A stretch of 64,000 bases of DNA from JAQWRV01 sp045564915. Its GTDB lineage: Bacteria; Pseudomonadota; Alphaproteobacteria; Rhodospirillales; Rhodospirillaceae. Shown piece by piece: positions 27,206 through 36,376 of the stretch. The number at the start of each line of letters is the position of its first letter. The stretch's first letter is position 1. The stretch lies in the NCBI GenBank assembly GCA_045564915.1, contig JBJLGL010000013.1, positions 284,025-348,024 of the forward strand, in the 5' to 3' direction. The notes under the pieces are model-generated. The model worked only from the letters and a program-made list of their open reading frames with translations, made no database searches and was not told the DNA's origin. The translations under genes were made by a program, and so were the position numbers.

Positions 27206-28267
27206 CTACATTATTGACGCCTTAGTATCTTCGTTATACCAGAATGGGCGCGTCCCTTCGATTTTTTCTTCTTCGTATTCTGCTCCCGCAACCTGCCAGT
27301 CTCCACAACCCTTACAGATATTTGGGACGTCAGCCCATCTATGGTCTCTGTGAGGCCTCCTAAGCTTTTCACATAAAATATCCCAAAGCTCTTTAATACT
27401 GTAGTCCTCTACGTTACCCGCCTTAAACATACCTTCATAATCAACAGCACAGGCGACAACACTACCGTCTTGATGAATTGCCATCGTATTGTTTCCCCAC
27501 GGACAGGCAATTCTAAAATCTGTATTATGATCAATAGTATCCGTGCGGACAGTGCCCGTCGACGTCCACTCTAGCATGGGTCGTACCTTTACTTCAGCAC
27601 CACGTTCAGACCAAAATTTACGATAACCCTCTACTTCATGCGCGTTCTCTGTCATGACTGAAAATTGCGCAGTAATAGTAGGATAGGTATCGCCGCGCTC
27701 CTGCCGTCTTCGACAAAGCTCTTCGACAGCTGGATATACCGTTTCCCATTTTGCTTTGGCACGAATGTGCTCAAATGTTTCTTTAGTCAATCCATCGAGG
27801 CTAAGAATAAAACGTTTTAGAGGCGAATTCAGAATCTTTTCAATATTATCGTCACGGTCAAGCAACGTACCATTGGAATTTAGCACGATGTTCTGACAAC
27901 CCACGCTATCAGCATAGTCAAGCATGTCCCAAAGTTCGTCCCCTAGAATAAAAGCCTCACCATAAAAGGTCGGCCAAATTTCGCACATCGGATTCTCGCG
28001 CCCAACCTCCTCAACAATTTTATTAAAAATAGCACGATCCATATGCTCCTGAGGGCGGATCATTTCTCTATGGGAACAATGAATACACTTCAGGTTACAA
28101 TATGAAGTTGTTTCAATGACCATCTGTGGCGGAAAGGGATGCCATTTCAACTTGGACTCAATATCTAGGAGTGTTTGGCGACGAGCGTCATCCTCCAAAT
28201 GCTTCTTACGTAACGCAAAATCGGCCACGGCCATATTCCTAACTATCCAACTATCTAAGACGTTCAA
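27206..28267 (-). CDS. Radical SAM/SPASM protein (2)
   Basis: A 353-residue radical SAM enzyme with C57-N-L-K-C61-I-H-C64, FYGEAFILGDELWDML and NIVLNSNGTLLD. The SPASM-like tail has IACPWGNNTMAIHQDGSVVACAVD and ICKGCGDW, matching the layout of its downstream neighbour. The longest reading starts at TTG 28267 with a weak ribosome site; ATG 28234 (MAVADFALRKKH) is an alternative, with AGGA very close to it. The two SPASM proteins and asnB run in one direction. The pair resembles tandem radical SAM genes of sugar or lipopolysaccharide loci. The substrate is unknown. Confidence 0.86.
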   Translation of the reverse strand: MNVLDSWIVRNMAVADFALRKKHLEDDARRQTLLDIESKLKWHPFPPQMVIETTSYCNLKCIHCSHREMIRPQEHMDRAIFNKIVEEVGRENPMCEIWPTFYGEAFILGDELWDMLDYADSVGCQNIVLNSNGTLLDRDDNIEKILNSPLKRFILSLDGLTKETFEHIRAKAKWETVYPAVEELCRRRQERGDTYPTITAQFSVMTENAHEVEGYRKFWSERGAEVKVRPMLEWTSTGTVRTDTIDHNTDFRIACPWGNNTMAIHQDGSVVACAVDYEGMFKAGNVEDYSIKELWDILCEKLRRPHRDHRWADVPNICKGCGDWQVAGAEYEEEKIEGTRPFWYNEDTKASIM

Positions 28268-28731
28268 GGTCCAGGGAGCAAAAGCCCTTAATATCCGGAG
28301 TAGATAGCACTGAGAGCGTTAAAAGCAAGTAAATCTAACCTCTTAGCAAGACAATTCTTGTTTCTAAGGCTGACTGACCGCTCAATTTAGCAGCTTTAGC
28401 GACTTTAGCAGGCTTTCAAATTTATCTTCAGACACCGCTGCTAGGTCCCGGGTACGCATGAGTAACTTCTTGTCTATTGGCGGCTCAGCCTTATCGGCGA
28501 AACCTGGCAGGCGATTACCTTTGCGAACAATATATGAGACTTGAAAACGGCAAAGCTCAGGTTTGTCAATGTTGACAGCCCTGGGGCTTCACTCTGTCTG
28601 ACATGTCAATTCGTCCAGGTCCAATAAGTTACGACATTAGCCTTGGCTATAGTCTCTAGTTATAGTGCATCTGTAACACAAGGCTCTGCTGATGTTCTGT
28701 TTACCCTATAGGGCAAAAGTGAGGTGACGGT
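28268..28731. other. Divergent intergenic region
   Basis: 464 bases between the radical SAM gene (minus) and the M24 peptidase gene (plus). Apart from the possible remnant at 28382-28588, I see no gene, tRNA or strong terminator. GAGGTGA just before 28732 is a ribosome site for the peptidase gene. Confidence 0.5.
28382..28588 (-). pseudogene. Possible gene remnant (open frame without start)
   Basis: Between two divergent genes the minus strand has an open frame of 68 codons plus stop with no usable start at its upstream end, where a TGA (28589-28591) closes it. The readable peptide has a natural-looking composition: NIDKPELCRFQVSYIVRKG, then NRLPGFADKAEPPIDKKLL and an amphipathic end KFESLLKSLKLLN. 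I recognise no family. It may be the C-terminal remnant of a decayed or frameshifted gene, or chance. Confidence 0.3.
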
Positions 28732-30132
28732 ATGGATAGAATACCCATCAATAGACGTACGACTTTGGCGGCTGCAGCGGCGGCCGGAGTTGCCACTTCT
28801 ATGAAAAGTACTCAACGAGAGGTAGCGTCGAAGGATTCAAATATAACACAAGCCTCTATCGATCACATTCAGGCGGCCAAACCGCTACTCAACAAGCCGC
28901 GAGCCTATGAGATCATGGATAAGTACGGGCTCGACGGTTTGGTCGCATCATCTTCTTTGAACATATACTACCTGTCTAGCCACAGTGGTATCATGCAATG
29001 GATGGGCCGAAACTTTTCCACCTATGCTTTCTTCCCGCGACATGAAAACGCGCCCGCGGCTATCGTCCTCCCGGCTGTCATGCTTTACCACCTGGATTAC
29101 AGACCCACCTGGATACCGTCTATCCAGACATATACTATGCCGCTTCGGGGAGAAGATGGACGCGTCCTGTACGACGCAGCAGGCAATCTCATGGCCAATC
29201 CTAAAACTAGCTTCTGGCCGGTGAGTGATGGCGAAACCGACGAACGGGATCGGCTGCAGTTGGCCCTGTTCAATGCCTACGAAGGCAAGACCAGCGCTAA
29301 TGCCCTTTACGGTTTGAAGGCCGCCATCATCGAAGGCGGCGCGGCCAAAGGCACCGTCGGCTTTGAAGATCCCAGAGTGCTTCCCTGGCTACAGGATATC
29401 GGCCTGCCAGATATTCAAGGCAAGGACGCGATCAATACTTTCAAAGAAATCCGTATGGTTAAAACGGAGAACGAAATCGATATCTTGCGCGAAGCGGCTC
29501 ATCGCAACGAGATCGCCCTCGACTATGCTATAGAGCAGATCGAGCCTGGCCTTCCTTTAGGGGAAATCGAGTTAGCACATGCCCGTAAATGGGGTGAACT
29601 GGATGGCCGTGGTAAATGGCTCATTGCTAATATTCACGGCCTCAATTCCGGTATCATCAAAAGTGGTGACTGGATGAAATTAGATAGTGTGGGTGTTTAC
29701 AAAGGCTATCACGGTGATGTGGGCCGTACGGTAATGATAGGTGATCCTCCTTATGAACTAGTGCGGCGCATCGAGGCCAATACCAAGGCCAGCCGTCTTA
29801 CCTACGAGGCCATCCGGCCAGGCATGAAGTTCACCGAAGCGAGCAAAATTTTTGGCGACCTAATGAAGCAGGAGGGTGTGGAACGAGGCTTCGGTAGCGC
29901 CCACAACGTGGGTCTAGAGCATACCGATCAGCCATGGCCTACTGGGTCTGAACAGCTGGACTCCTTTGTGCAGGACCTCACCTTTGAGAACGGAACCGTG
30001 TTTACTCTGGACATGCCCTATAACGAAGTAGGCTGGGGTACGACTCATGTGGAGGACATGATTGTCATACGCGAGAACGGGTACGAGGCTCTGTCCTCTA
30101 TGGATACTAGCTTACGGATACGGCCTACCTAA
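28732..30132 (+). CDS. M24 family (Xaa-Pro peptidase/creatinase-like) protein with Tat-type leader
   Basis: A 466-residue pita-bread fold protein. The leader MDRIPINRRTTLAAAAAAGVA has the twin-Arg and hydrophobic alanine stretch of a Tat signal, implying export in folded form. The C-terminal metal site is mostly intact: Asp in KLDSVGVYKG, Asp in HGDVGRTVMIG, His in GSAHNVGLEHTDQP and Glu in THVEDMIVI. The fourth ligand, normally Glu in TIEPG, reads TLDMPY, that is Asp. Relatives include aminopeptidase P, creatinase and the DMSP lyase DddP, so the reaction is open. The gene looks richer in G+C at third positions than its neighbours and is the only non-glycan gene in this stretch, so it may be an insertion. 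Confidence 0.82.
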   Translation: MDRIPINRRTTLAAAAAAGVATSMKSTQREVASKDSNITQASIDHIQAAKPLLNKPRAYEIMDKYGLDGLVASSSLNIYYLSSHSGIMQWMGRNFSTYAFFPRHENAPAAIVLPAVMLYHLDYRPTWIPSIQTYTMPLRGEDGRVLYDAAGNLMANPKTSFWPVSDGETDERDRLQLALFNAYEGKTSANALYGLKAAIIEGGAAKGTVGFEDPRVLPWLQDIGLPDIQGKDAINTFKEIRMVKTENEIDILREAAHRNEIALDYAIEQIEPGLPLGEIELAHARKWGELDGRGKWLIANIHGLNSGIIKSGDWMKLDSVGVYKGYHGDVGRTVMIGDPPYELVRRIEANTKASRLTYEAIRPGMKFTEASKIFGDLMKQEGVERGFGSAHNVGLEHTDQPWPTGSEQLDSFVQDLTFENGTVFTLDMPYNEVGWGTTHVEDMIVIRENGYEALSSMDTSLRIRPT

Positions 30133-30164
30133 GTCCAAGAGTAGCTATGAACTCAATGTTCCGT

Positions 30165-31334
30165 TTAGCTGAATAATATTTCTTTAAGAGCGTTACTAAC
30201 TGTATGAATATGATCCAACGGCATGTTGGGATAAAAGGGGAGTGATAAGGTACTATCTCCCAATTGTTCCGCGATAGGAAGAGCTCCTTTCCTAAATCCA
30301 AACGTTTTGCTGAAATATTGATGCAAGTGGATTGCCCGGTAGTTTACTACGGATTCAATATGGCGATTCTCAAGCTGAGCTATCACATCGTCCCTAGGAG
30401 CCCCTTTAATCCACACATTAAAAACATGGCGCGCATTTACCGCATTCAATCGGCTTCCTTGCATTTCAATTTGCTCAACTGGCTCTAATAATTTTCTGTA
30501 AAGTTGAGCACGTTTTGAACGTTTTTCTAGATTTCCATCTAAACGATCCAATTGGGGCAGCAGCATGGATGCATCGAGATTGCTAAGATTATACTTCCAG
30601 CCCATCATCACCATATCCCAATGAGAATAGCCATCTTTTGAACGATCAAATGCCGTTTTATCCATGCCGTGAAGACGAATGAGCTTCAGTCTCTCATATA
30701 ACTTAGTATCATTAACGACTAACGCACCGCCCTCGCCACAGGTCATATTCTTAGTAGCATAGAAACTAAAACAGGCAGCTTCAGAAAGCTGCCCGGGCCT
30801 TAAGCCATCCCTATGTCCTTCTATACAATGTGCCGCATCCTCAATGACTAATAAGCCATACTGGTCTGCAAGCGCGCGAATAGCTTTCATGTCGACCATA
30901 AGCCCGTAAAGATGAACAGGTAAGATAGCTTTGGTGTTAGGAGTAATAGCGGCCTCGATGAGCCCAACATCAATATTTCCTGTATCGGCTTCTACATCGA
31001 CAAAAACCGGTTTCGCCCCAGCTTCAAGGATTGCGGTAGCGGTAGCAATAAAGGTCATTGGTGTAGTAATGACCTCATCACCCGGTCCCACGCCGAGACC
31101 GAGTAAAGCCATATGCATAGCTCCAGTGCAGCTGGTTACAGCAAGTGCATGATTTGCGCCCAGATAATCTGCAAAACGTCTCTCAAATGTTTCTGTGATA
31201 GCACCTGTTGTAATAATAGGGTCCTTCAGCGCATCCTCAAATGCCTCTACCTCCGGCTGTCCCAGATCATGACGAAAGAATGGAATTCTCGCACTTACCT
31301 CTACGGACTTCTTTTCATTAATTTTAGTCTTCAT
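30165..31334 (-). CDS. DegT/DnrJ/EryC1/StrS sugar aminotransferase
   Basis: A PLP-dependent nucleotide-sugar aminotransferase of 389 residues. TSCTGAMHMALLGLGVGPGDEVI binds the cofactor phosphate, VIEDAAHCIEGHRDG has the PLP Asp, and Lys195 in SFYATKNMTCGEGG is the Schiff-base residue. FNVWIKG and VVNYRAIHLHQ near the end are normal. It is distinct from pseC in this window and likely aminates a second sugar, perhaps the product of the dehydratase at 19635. Its start overlaps the GNAT gene stop by four bases (ATGA), so the two are translationally coupled and may act in order on the same sugar. Confidence 0.9.
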   Translation of the reverse strand: MKTKINEKKSVEVSARIPFFRHDLGQPEVEAFEDALKDPIITTGAITETFERRFADYLGANHALAVTSCTGAMHMALLGLGVGPGDEVITTPMTFIATATAILEAGAKPVFVDVEADTGNIDVGLIEAAITPNTKAILPVHLYGLMVDMKAIRALADQYGLLVIEDAAHCIEGHRDGLRPGQLSEAACFSFYATKNMTCGEGGALVVNDTKLYERLKLIRLHGMDKTAFDRSKDGYSHWDMVMMGWKYNLSNLDASMLLPQLDRLDGNLEKRSKRAQLYRKLLEPVEQIEMQGSRLNAVNARHVFNVWIKGAPRDDVIAQLENRHIESVVNYRAIHLHQYFSKTFGFRKGALPIAEQLGDSTLSLPFYPNMPLDHIHTVSNALKEILFS

Positions 31335-31876
31335 GGAGTCTGGGCACCGTATTCATGTTTAAGTAGCCCCATAATAAGAACGTCTTCGTATCGGCCATCC
31401 TGAAAATAGTGTTGCCGCATGCTCCCCTCATTAAGAAATCCAGCAGAGGAAAATAAGCCAGTAGCAGGCTTATTAGTAGCTCTAACCATAACATATATAC
31501 GATTCAAGTTTAGGGATCCGAATGCAAAGTCCAGGCCAAGACTCAATACCTCACCACCAAGCCCTCGACTATGCTGATTAACATCACCAATCATGACTCC
31601 AAGCTGCGCATTTGATGTTTGATAGTTGATATCTGTGAGCGAAAGAAAACCTATAAGGCTAGTGTCCGCGATCAGCTCTGCTGCAAAATAAACGCTAGAC
31701 GTATCTTTGCCGTCTAATACTTTGTCATACCATTTCTCTTCCATAACATCTGTAACAGGATATCTAAATCCCATAACCGCATCCCTGACCTCAGGCAGAT
31801 TACGCCAAGACAAAGTGACTTTACGATCCTCCCGTGTAAAAGGACGGAGCCGTATCGAAGAAGACTGCTCAGACAT
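31331..31876 (-). CDS. GNAT N-acetyltransferase, candidate PseH
   Basis: A 181-residue acetyltransferase of the RimJ/RimL-like GNAT group. IRLRPFTREDRKVTLSWRN is the usual opening, IGFLSLTDINYQTSNAQLGVMIG the central strands, and QHSRGLGGEVLSLGL the acetyl-CoA loop. Its size and the WRN plus VMIGD features fit PseH, the 4-N-acetyltransferase of the pseudaminic acid pathway, as well as related sugar acetyltransferases. Because it is coupled to a sugar aminotransferase other than PseC, it could instead acetylate that enzyme's product. No second candidate PseH is seen in the window. Confidence 0.8.
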   Translation of the reverse strand: MSEQSSSIRLRPFTREDRKVTLSWRNLPEVRDAVMGFRYPVTDVMEEKWYDKVLDGKDTSSVYFAAELIADTSLIGFLSLTDINYQTSNAQLGVMIGDVNQHSRGLGGEVLSLGLDFAFGSLNLNRIYVMVRATNKPATGLFSSAGFLNEGSMRQHYFQDGRYEDVLIMGLLKHEYGAQTP

Positions 31877-31889
31877 TTTGCATTACTCG

Positions 31890-32621
31890 TTAGTCACCTA
31901 ATGTCGGACTATTCTTATATTTAGTTTGCATCGGCCAGTTATTCTTTCTGTTGTGTATTTTCTGAGCCACCACACTCAACCAGCTATTATCTGGTGCTTT
32001 AGTAAACCGATCTGTCGGTGGAAGCTTAAATAACTTGTAGTCTATACCCTCATGGACATACCCGTATATGGGGGCTAGAAAATTGTGACCATTGTCAATG
32101 TAATAATCATGATAAAATGTAGGGCTAAAATTGAAAAACCCATGATTCATGACAACAAGAGGGTTTCCGTGAATCACGAAACCATTCACTTTTGCCATTG
32201 ACACAATATTATTTATTACTTGCCCAACATTAAAACAATGCTCCATCGTTCCGCCATCTAGAACAATATCAAAGCGATTATGAAGATCTTCATCAATTGG
32301 TTCGTTGAGATCGCAAATGATTTCACCACCACGGACTGCATTTATATCCAATACGGTTATATCGATGCCTAATGCGTCGAGGAGACTTTCAGTCTCTATG
32401 ACTTTGTCCAGATATTCACCGAGGTTATGCCAACTAATTATCTTATCTGCATCATCTCTGTAGGTTAATTTCGACAATACTTCTTCGCCAAAGAGCTGGC
32501 TTACCAAGGATACAGGGACCAAACAATCTGGATAGCCAACAGTTACCATCTGTATAGGTCTTTCTGCTATACGCGGTAGTAGTTGTTTAAAAATATCGAG
32601 AGTGAGCTTCCCAATAGCCAT
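31890..32621 (-). CDS. Methyltransferase-like protein of glycan cluster
   Basis: A 243-residue protein. ITVLDINAVRGGEIICDLNEP and NRFDIVLDGGTMEHCFNVGQVINN resemble the motif II-IV region of Rossmann methyltransferases found in polysaccharide loci, and GFVIHGNPLVVMNHGFFNFSP follows as in those proteins. The glycine-rich SAM loop at the N-terminal end (VTVGYPDCLVP) is weak, so activity is uncertain. It is the first gene of a run with the GNAT and aminotransferase genes, 13 bases from the GNAT start. Confidence 0.6.
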   Translation of the reverse strand: MAIGKLTLDIFKQLLPRIAERPIQMVTVGYPDCLVPVSLVSQLFGEEVLSKLTYRDDADKIISWHNLGEYLDKVIETESLLDALGIDITVLDINAVRGGEIICDLNEPIDEDLHNRFDIVLDGGTMEHCFNVGQVINNIVSMAKVNGFVIHGNPLVVMNHGFFNFSPTFYHDYYIDNGHNFLAPIYGYVHEGIDYKLFKLPPTDRFTKAPDNSWLSVVAQKIHNRKNNWPMQTKYKNSPTLGD

Positions 32622-32699
32622 TTGTTAGAACTCTTAAAATTTCATTTTGTCACGGGCCTGAACATAAAAAATAGCACTTCCCTGCATCAGCACCTTATT

Positions 32700-33815
32700 T
32701 TACTTGTCATCATCCCAAAAAACGTCTCCTGCGTGTTCGTCTAATTCAGGAACGGAGAAATTGATTTGCGCTGGTTCATTTATAAAGCGAATTGGATTGC
32801 CTACATGTTTTATCTCGGAGTTCTCAGATATCAGCATATTTCTTGCTCTAACCTGCCCTTCCTCAAATGCTTCGACCATATTCAGAACAGGTGCCCAACC
32901 AAGTTCCATTGGTTCCAGAATATCAATCCACTCGGCTTGCGTCTTCTCTCGGAAAACATGTGTAAGGAACTCTTTTACAGGCTCTTGAGCTTCGCAGTCA
33001 TCTAATTTACACAAATCTATGAGATCTGGCCGTCCCAAAGCTGTGAGCAAGTTATCGCAAAACTTAACCTCCCGTCCAGTTAGCGCTATAAAACGTCCAT
33101 CCTGTGTTTCGTAAATATTGTAGAAGGCTGCTCCACCAATAGAGCGGCCCATTTTAGTTAGTGGTGGCACATTCTCAGCAAATACTGGACCCGTAAGATG
33201 GGCTGTCCAAGACAACAAGGTGTCGTACATTGTTGCATCGATGTAGTCTCCTTCACCCGTTTTCTCACGTCGATAGAGCGCCATCAATATGCCTGCTAAA
33301 CCAGCCATAGAAGATCCCATGTCTGCGCCTGGTAGACCAGGAACAACTGGCTTACCGCTTCCATCATCATTAATAGCTAATAAACCAGATAAAGCCTGAG
33401 CACCCATGTCGTGAGTGGCTTTAGTTGAAAGCGGCCCTGTTTGCCCAAATGCTGACACAGAGCAGTATATAATTCTTGGATTACGCGCTTTGATAGCTTC
33501 GTAGTCTACTCCCAAGCGCTTGACTACTCCCGGCCTAAAGGCTTCAACGAATACATCCGCGTTATCACATAAAGCTAACAATTTCTCTCTATCCGCGTCC
33601 TCCTTTAGGTTTAGACAAAGACTCTTTTTTCCACGATGCGTGTTGCGGAACCAGACCGAATGCCCACCTTGGAACGGGCCATAATGTCGTGCAGGCTCTC
33701 CACCTGGTGGCTCTACCCTTATTACCTGGGCCCCATGATCGGCGAGCATTAAGGTCAGATGCGGGCCAGGCAGAAACATAGACAAATCAACAACACGGAG
33801 ACCCTCAAGCTTCAC
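32700..33815 (-). CDS. CaiB/BaiF family (class III) CoA-transferase (1)
   Basis: Transfers CoA between acyl groups, forming an enzyme-aspartyl anhydride. It has about 371 residues. Opening LEGLRVVDLSMFLPGPHLTLMLADHGAQVIRVEPPGGE is the family N-terminus, KSLCLNLKEDADREKLL and ARNPRIIYCSVSAFGQTGPL follow, and the catalytic Asp is in PGADMGSSMAG. I prefer GTG 33815 because GAGGG lies about eight bases upstream; TTG 33821 is too close. It is the last gene of an acyl-CoA dehydrogenase, CoA-transferase, CoA-transferase operon, with a gap of about 55 bases to the previous gene. The acyl substrate is unknown. Confidence 0.9.
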   Translation of the reverse strand: MKLEGLRVVDLSMFLPGPHLTLMLADHGAQVIRVEPPGGEPARHYGPFQGGHSVWFRNTHRGKKSLCLNLKEDADREKLLALCDNADVFVEAFRPGVVKRLGVDYEAIKARNPRIIYCSVSAFGQTGPLSTKATHDMGAQALSGLLAINDDGSGKPVVPGLPGADMGSSMAGLAGILMALYRREKTGEGDYIDATMYDTLLSWTAHLTGPVFAENVPPLTKMGRSIGGAAFYNIYETQDGRFIALTGREVKFCDNLLTALGRPDLIDLCKLDDCEAQEPVKEFLTHVFREKTQAEWIDILEPMELGWAPVLNMVEAFEEGQVRARNMLISENSEIKHVGNPIRFINEPAQINFSVPELDEHAGDVFWDDDK

Positions 33816-33870
33816 AAACAAAACCCTCCCTTAGGACCAAACCCTTGCAAGCAGCAGAGTATGGGGCCGG

Positions 33871-35061
33871 CTAAATAACACCATTATTTCTTAGAGCCGC
33901 AATTTCTTCAGCACTGTAACCAGACTCTCGAAGCACCTTTTCGTTATCCTGACCCAGCTTGGGACCTGCCTGGCTCGGCAGACGCTCGCCATTAAGGCGG
34001 ATAGGATTTCGAAGAATACGCATACCATCTCTGTCCGGATGATCAACTTGGCCAATCATACCTGTTTCATTTAGAAATGGGTTATCCAATGCTTCTGCAA
34101 TATTATAAACAGGAGCTATTGGTATTTTTTCTTTAAAATGCTCTACCCACTCTTCCGTTGTGGACTCAGAGAAAATACGGTCCAATTCCACGGTCAATGC
34201 GTCTCGATTCATAAGACGTGATTCTAGATCTCGGAAGCGCTCGTCTTGTACCAAATTATTGTCTTTAAGGCCTTCAAGTAGCAAAGCCCAGAACCGTGGA
34301 TTCTGGCACATAATAAAAATCCACCCGTCCTTGCTACGCACCAGTTGGCTCGGTGTAACAGAGGGATGCGCACCACGAGGTGCGCGACCTGTTACTTGGC
34401 CTTCGTTTAGATACCAGATTCCAGGGTAAGAAAGCTGGTGCAAGGCGGTGTCTAAGAGACTTACATCAACATCACCACCCTCGCCTGTTTTCTGTGCCTT
34501 CATTATTGTAGCAGTTATGCCATATGCCAGCATCATACCTGTCATAAAATCGACAACCGACAAACCAAATCGTGCAGGGGGACCATCAGGTTCGCCTGTC
34601 ATAGACAAAAAGCCGGCTTCGGATTGCATCAGGTAGTCATAGCCCGGCCGAGCGGCCCGAGAATTGTCACGGCCGTAAGCAGAAATATGCCCACAGACAA
34701 TTGCTTGATTTACAGATTTGAGTGATGCGTAATCGACGCCAAGTTTAGTCGGCTGATTACCCCTCAGATTGTTAATAATAGCCTGAGAAGATCCAATGAG
34801 TTTATGCAAAACCTTACGGCCTTCCTGCTCCTTCAAATCAAGAGTAATGCTTCTCTTGTTCAGGTTAAAACTTTGGAAATAGAGACTATCATTCTCGCCC
34901 AAGAAATAGGGTCCCGTCGCTCGGGCAAAATCACCTCCGCTGCTGGGATTTTCAATCTTGATTACTTCGGCTCCCATATCAGCCAAGAACATAGAACAGT
35001 AAGGGCCTGCTCCATATTGCTCAATTGTGAGGATACGAAGACCATTTAACGGTAGTGTCAT
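33871..35061 (-). CDS. CaiB/BaiF family (class III) CoA-transferase (2)
   Basis: A 396-residue class III CoA-transferase. NGLRILTIEQYGAGPYCSMFLADMGAEVIKIENP opens the fold, FNLNKRSITLDLKE and VCGHISAYGRD follow, and Asp in SVVDFMTGMMLAYG is the likely catalytic residue. The end LRESGYSAEEIAALRNNGVI is the usual helical tail. The ATG at 35061 overlaps the acyl-CoA dehydrogenase stop by one base (TGATG), so translation is coupled. It is not a close copy of the first enzyme, so the two may serve different acyl chains or form a heteromer. Confidence 0.92.
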   Translation of the reverse strand: MTLPLNGLRILTIEQYGAGPYCSMFLADMGAEVIKIENPSSGGDFARATGPYFLGENDSLYFQSFNLNKRSITLDLKEQEGRKVLHKLIGSSQAIINNLRGNQPTKLGVDYASLKSVNQAIVCGHISAYGRDNSRAARPGYDYLMQSEAGFLSMTGEPDGPPARFGLSVVDFMTGMMLAYGITATIMKAQKTGEGGDVDVSLLDTALHQLSYPGIWYLNEGQVTGRAPRGAHPSVTPSQLVRSKDGWIFIMCQNPRFWALLLEGLKDNNLVQDERFRDLESRLMNRDALTVELDRIFSESTTEEWVEHFKEKIPIAPVYNIAEALDNPFLNETGMIGQVDHPDRDGMRILRNPIRLNGERLPSQAGPKLGQDNEKVLRESGYSAEEIAALRNNGVI

Positions 35062-36227
35062 CAAATTTTATTCCGTTCAATAAGCTGTTTAGCGATTATA
35101 ATCTTCTGCATCTCATTTGTTCCCTCGCCGATAGCCATTAAAGGAGCGTCGCGATACAAGCGTTCAACAACGAACTCCTTTGAATATCCATATCCACCGT
35201 GTATGCGCATAGCCTCCATAGAATTATGAATTGCGGCTTCAGATGCGAAGAACTTAGCCATACCTGCTTCTAGGTCGCATCTTACGCCCTCGTCATATGC
35301 TTGTGCGGCTTGTTCTACTAAAAGACGCGAAGCTTCATATCGTGTTGCCATGTCGGCTAACTTGAGTTGTATAGCCTGATGTTGGCAAATTGGTTTACCA
35401 AATGTTTTTCGTTCCTGACTATACCGGACTGCTTCATCAAGGGCACGCTTTGCAATTCCTACAGATCGTGCAGCTACATTAATGCGACCTAGCTCCAGTC
35501 CTCCAACAGCTTGGTAAAACCCATGGCCTTCTTCCCCTCCGACTAGATCATCTACACTTACAACAAAATCTTCAAAAACCATCTCTCCGGAATCAATGCC
35601 CTTATAGCCTAATTTCTCAAGTCTCCTTGAGATTGATAAGCCTGGGCCTTTTTGGACGATAAACATGCTCATTCCCTTACGTGCCGGTTCCACTTTAGGA
35701 TCGGTTTTTGCTAAGAGGGCGAAACACGTCCCTTCTATCGAATTAGTTATCCACGTCTTAGTCCCATTGATTATATAATTATTTCCATCTCTCACTGCCC
35801 TCATCCGGATTCCCTGTAAGTCAGTACCCGCATCAGGTTCTGTTAGCGCTGTTCCGCCTCTCAAATCCCCAGCCACAAAAAGTGGTAGGAATCTCTTTTT
35901 CTGGTCTTCAGTGCCAAATTTTTCAACCGCAGTAGCCATCATTAGGTGCGAATTAAAAATACCAGTGAGAGACATCCAGACTTCAGAGATCATAGTCACA
36001 ACTTTGGCGTAGGTAGACGCACTTAGGCCAAGCCCACCCCATTCTTGGCCAACGGTCGCGCCGAAGAGCCCCATTGCGTTCATCTGTTTGACCATTTCTG
36101 TGGGATAGGTATCCGAATGTTCCAGCTCCATTGCATACGGAGCAACATCCCTTTCAAGCCACTTCTGGATACTATCCAGAATTATTACGTCATCTGACTC
36201 ATCAAGTGTTGGGTCTTTTGAGGACAT
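35061..36227 (-). CDS. Acyl-CoA dehydrogenase
   Basis: FAD-dependent enzyme of 388 residues that introduces an alpha-beta double bond in an acyl-CoA and passes electrons to ETF. TALTEPDAGTDLQGI, NGTKTWITNS and FEDFVVSVDDLVGGEEGHGF are family blocks. RTFGKPICQHQAIQLKLADM and IHGGYGYSKEFVVERLYRD lie in the C-terminal helical domain, with GEGTNEMQ carrying the base position used by short and medium-chain enzymes. First gene of the operon with two CoA-transferases, divergent from a GntR-type regulator. It likely acts in breakdown of a carboxylate activated by the CoA-transferases. Confidence 0.93.
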   Translation of the reverse strand: MSSKDPTLDESDDVIILDSIQKWLERDVAPYAMELEHSDTYPTEMVKQMNAMGLFGATVGQEWGGLGLSASTYAKVVTMISEVWMSLTGIFNSHLMMATAVEKFGTEDQKKRFLPLFVAGDLRGGTALTEPDAGTDLQGIRMRAVRDGNNYIINGTKTWITNSIEGTCFALLAKTDPKVEPARKGMSMFIVQKGPGLSISRRLEKLGYKGIDSGEMVFEDFVVSVDDLVGGEEGHGFYQAVGGLELGRINVAARSVGIAKRALDEAVRYSQERKTFGKPICQHQAIQLKLADMATRYEASRLLVEQAAQAYDEGVRCDLEAGMAKFFASEAAIHNSMEAMRIHGGYGYSKEFVVERLYRDAPLMAIGEGTNEMQKIIIAKQLIERNKI

Positions 36228-36376
36228 ACTTGGAGTACCTTTCTACTCAGTCATATTAGCTGTAGCTGCTTTATCGACGCTCAAAAAGCTGAGCCAGCCG
36301 AGAGCAAAAACAGGCACCAAATTAAATGAAACAAATTACCTTTTTGTATGGTTTTAGAGTTTATCTTGGTTAATAT

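Noticed and set aside
26132..28267. RiPP-type peptide maturation locus because of two SPASM proteins
   Set aside because: No short precursor ORF with a ribosome site or repeated core was found next to them, and the context is sugar metabolism.
32700..35061. The two CaiB/BaiF genes as a recent duplication
   Set aside because: They share family motifs only; flanking residues and lengths differ too much for a recent copy.
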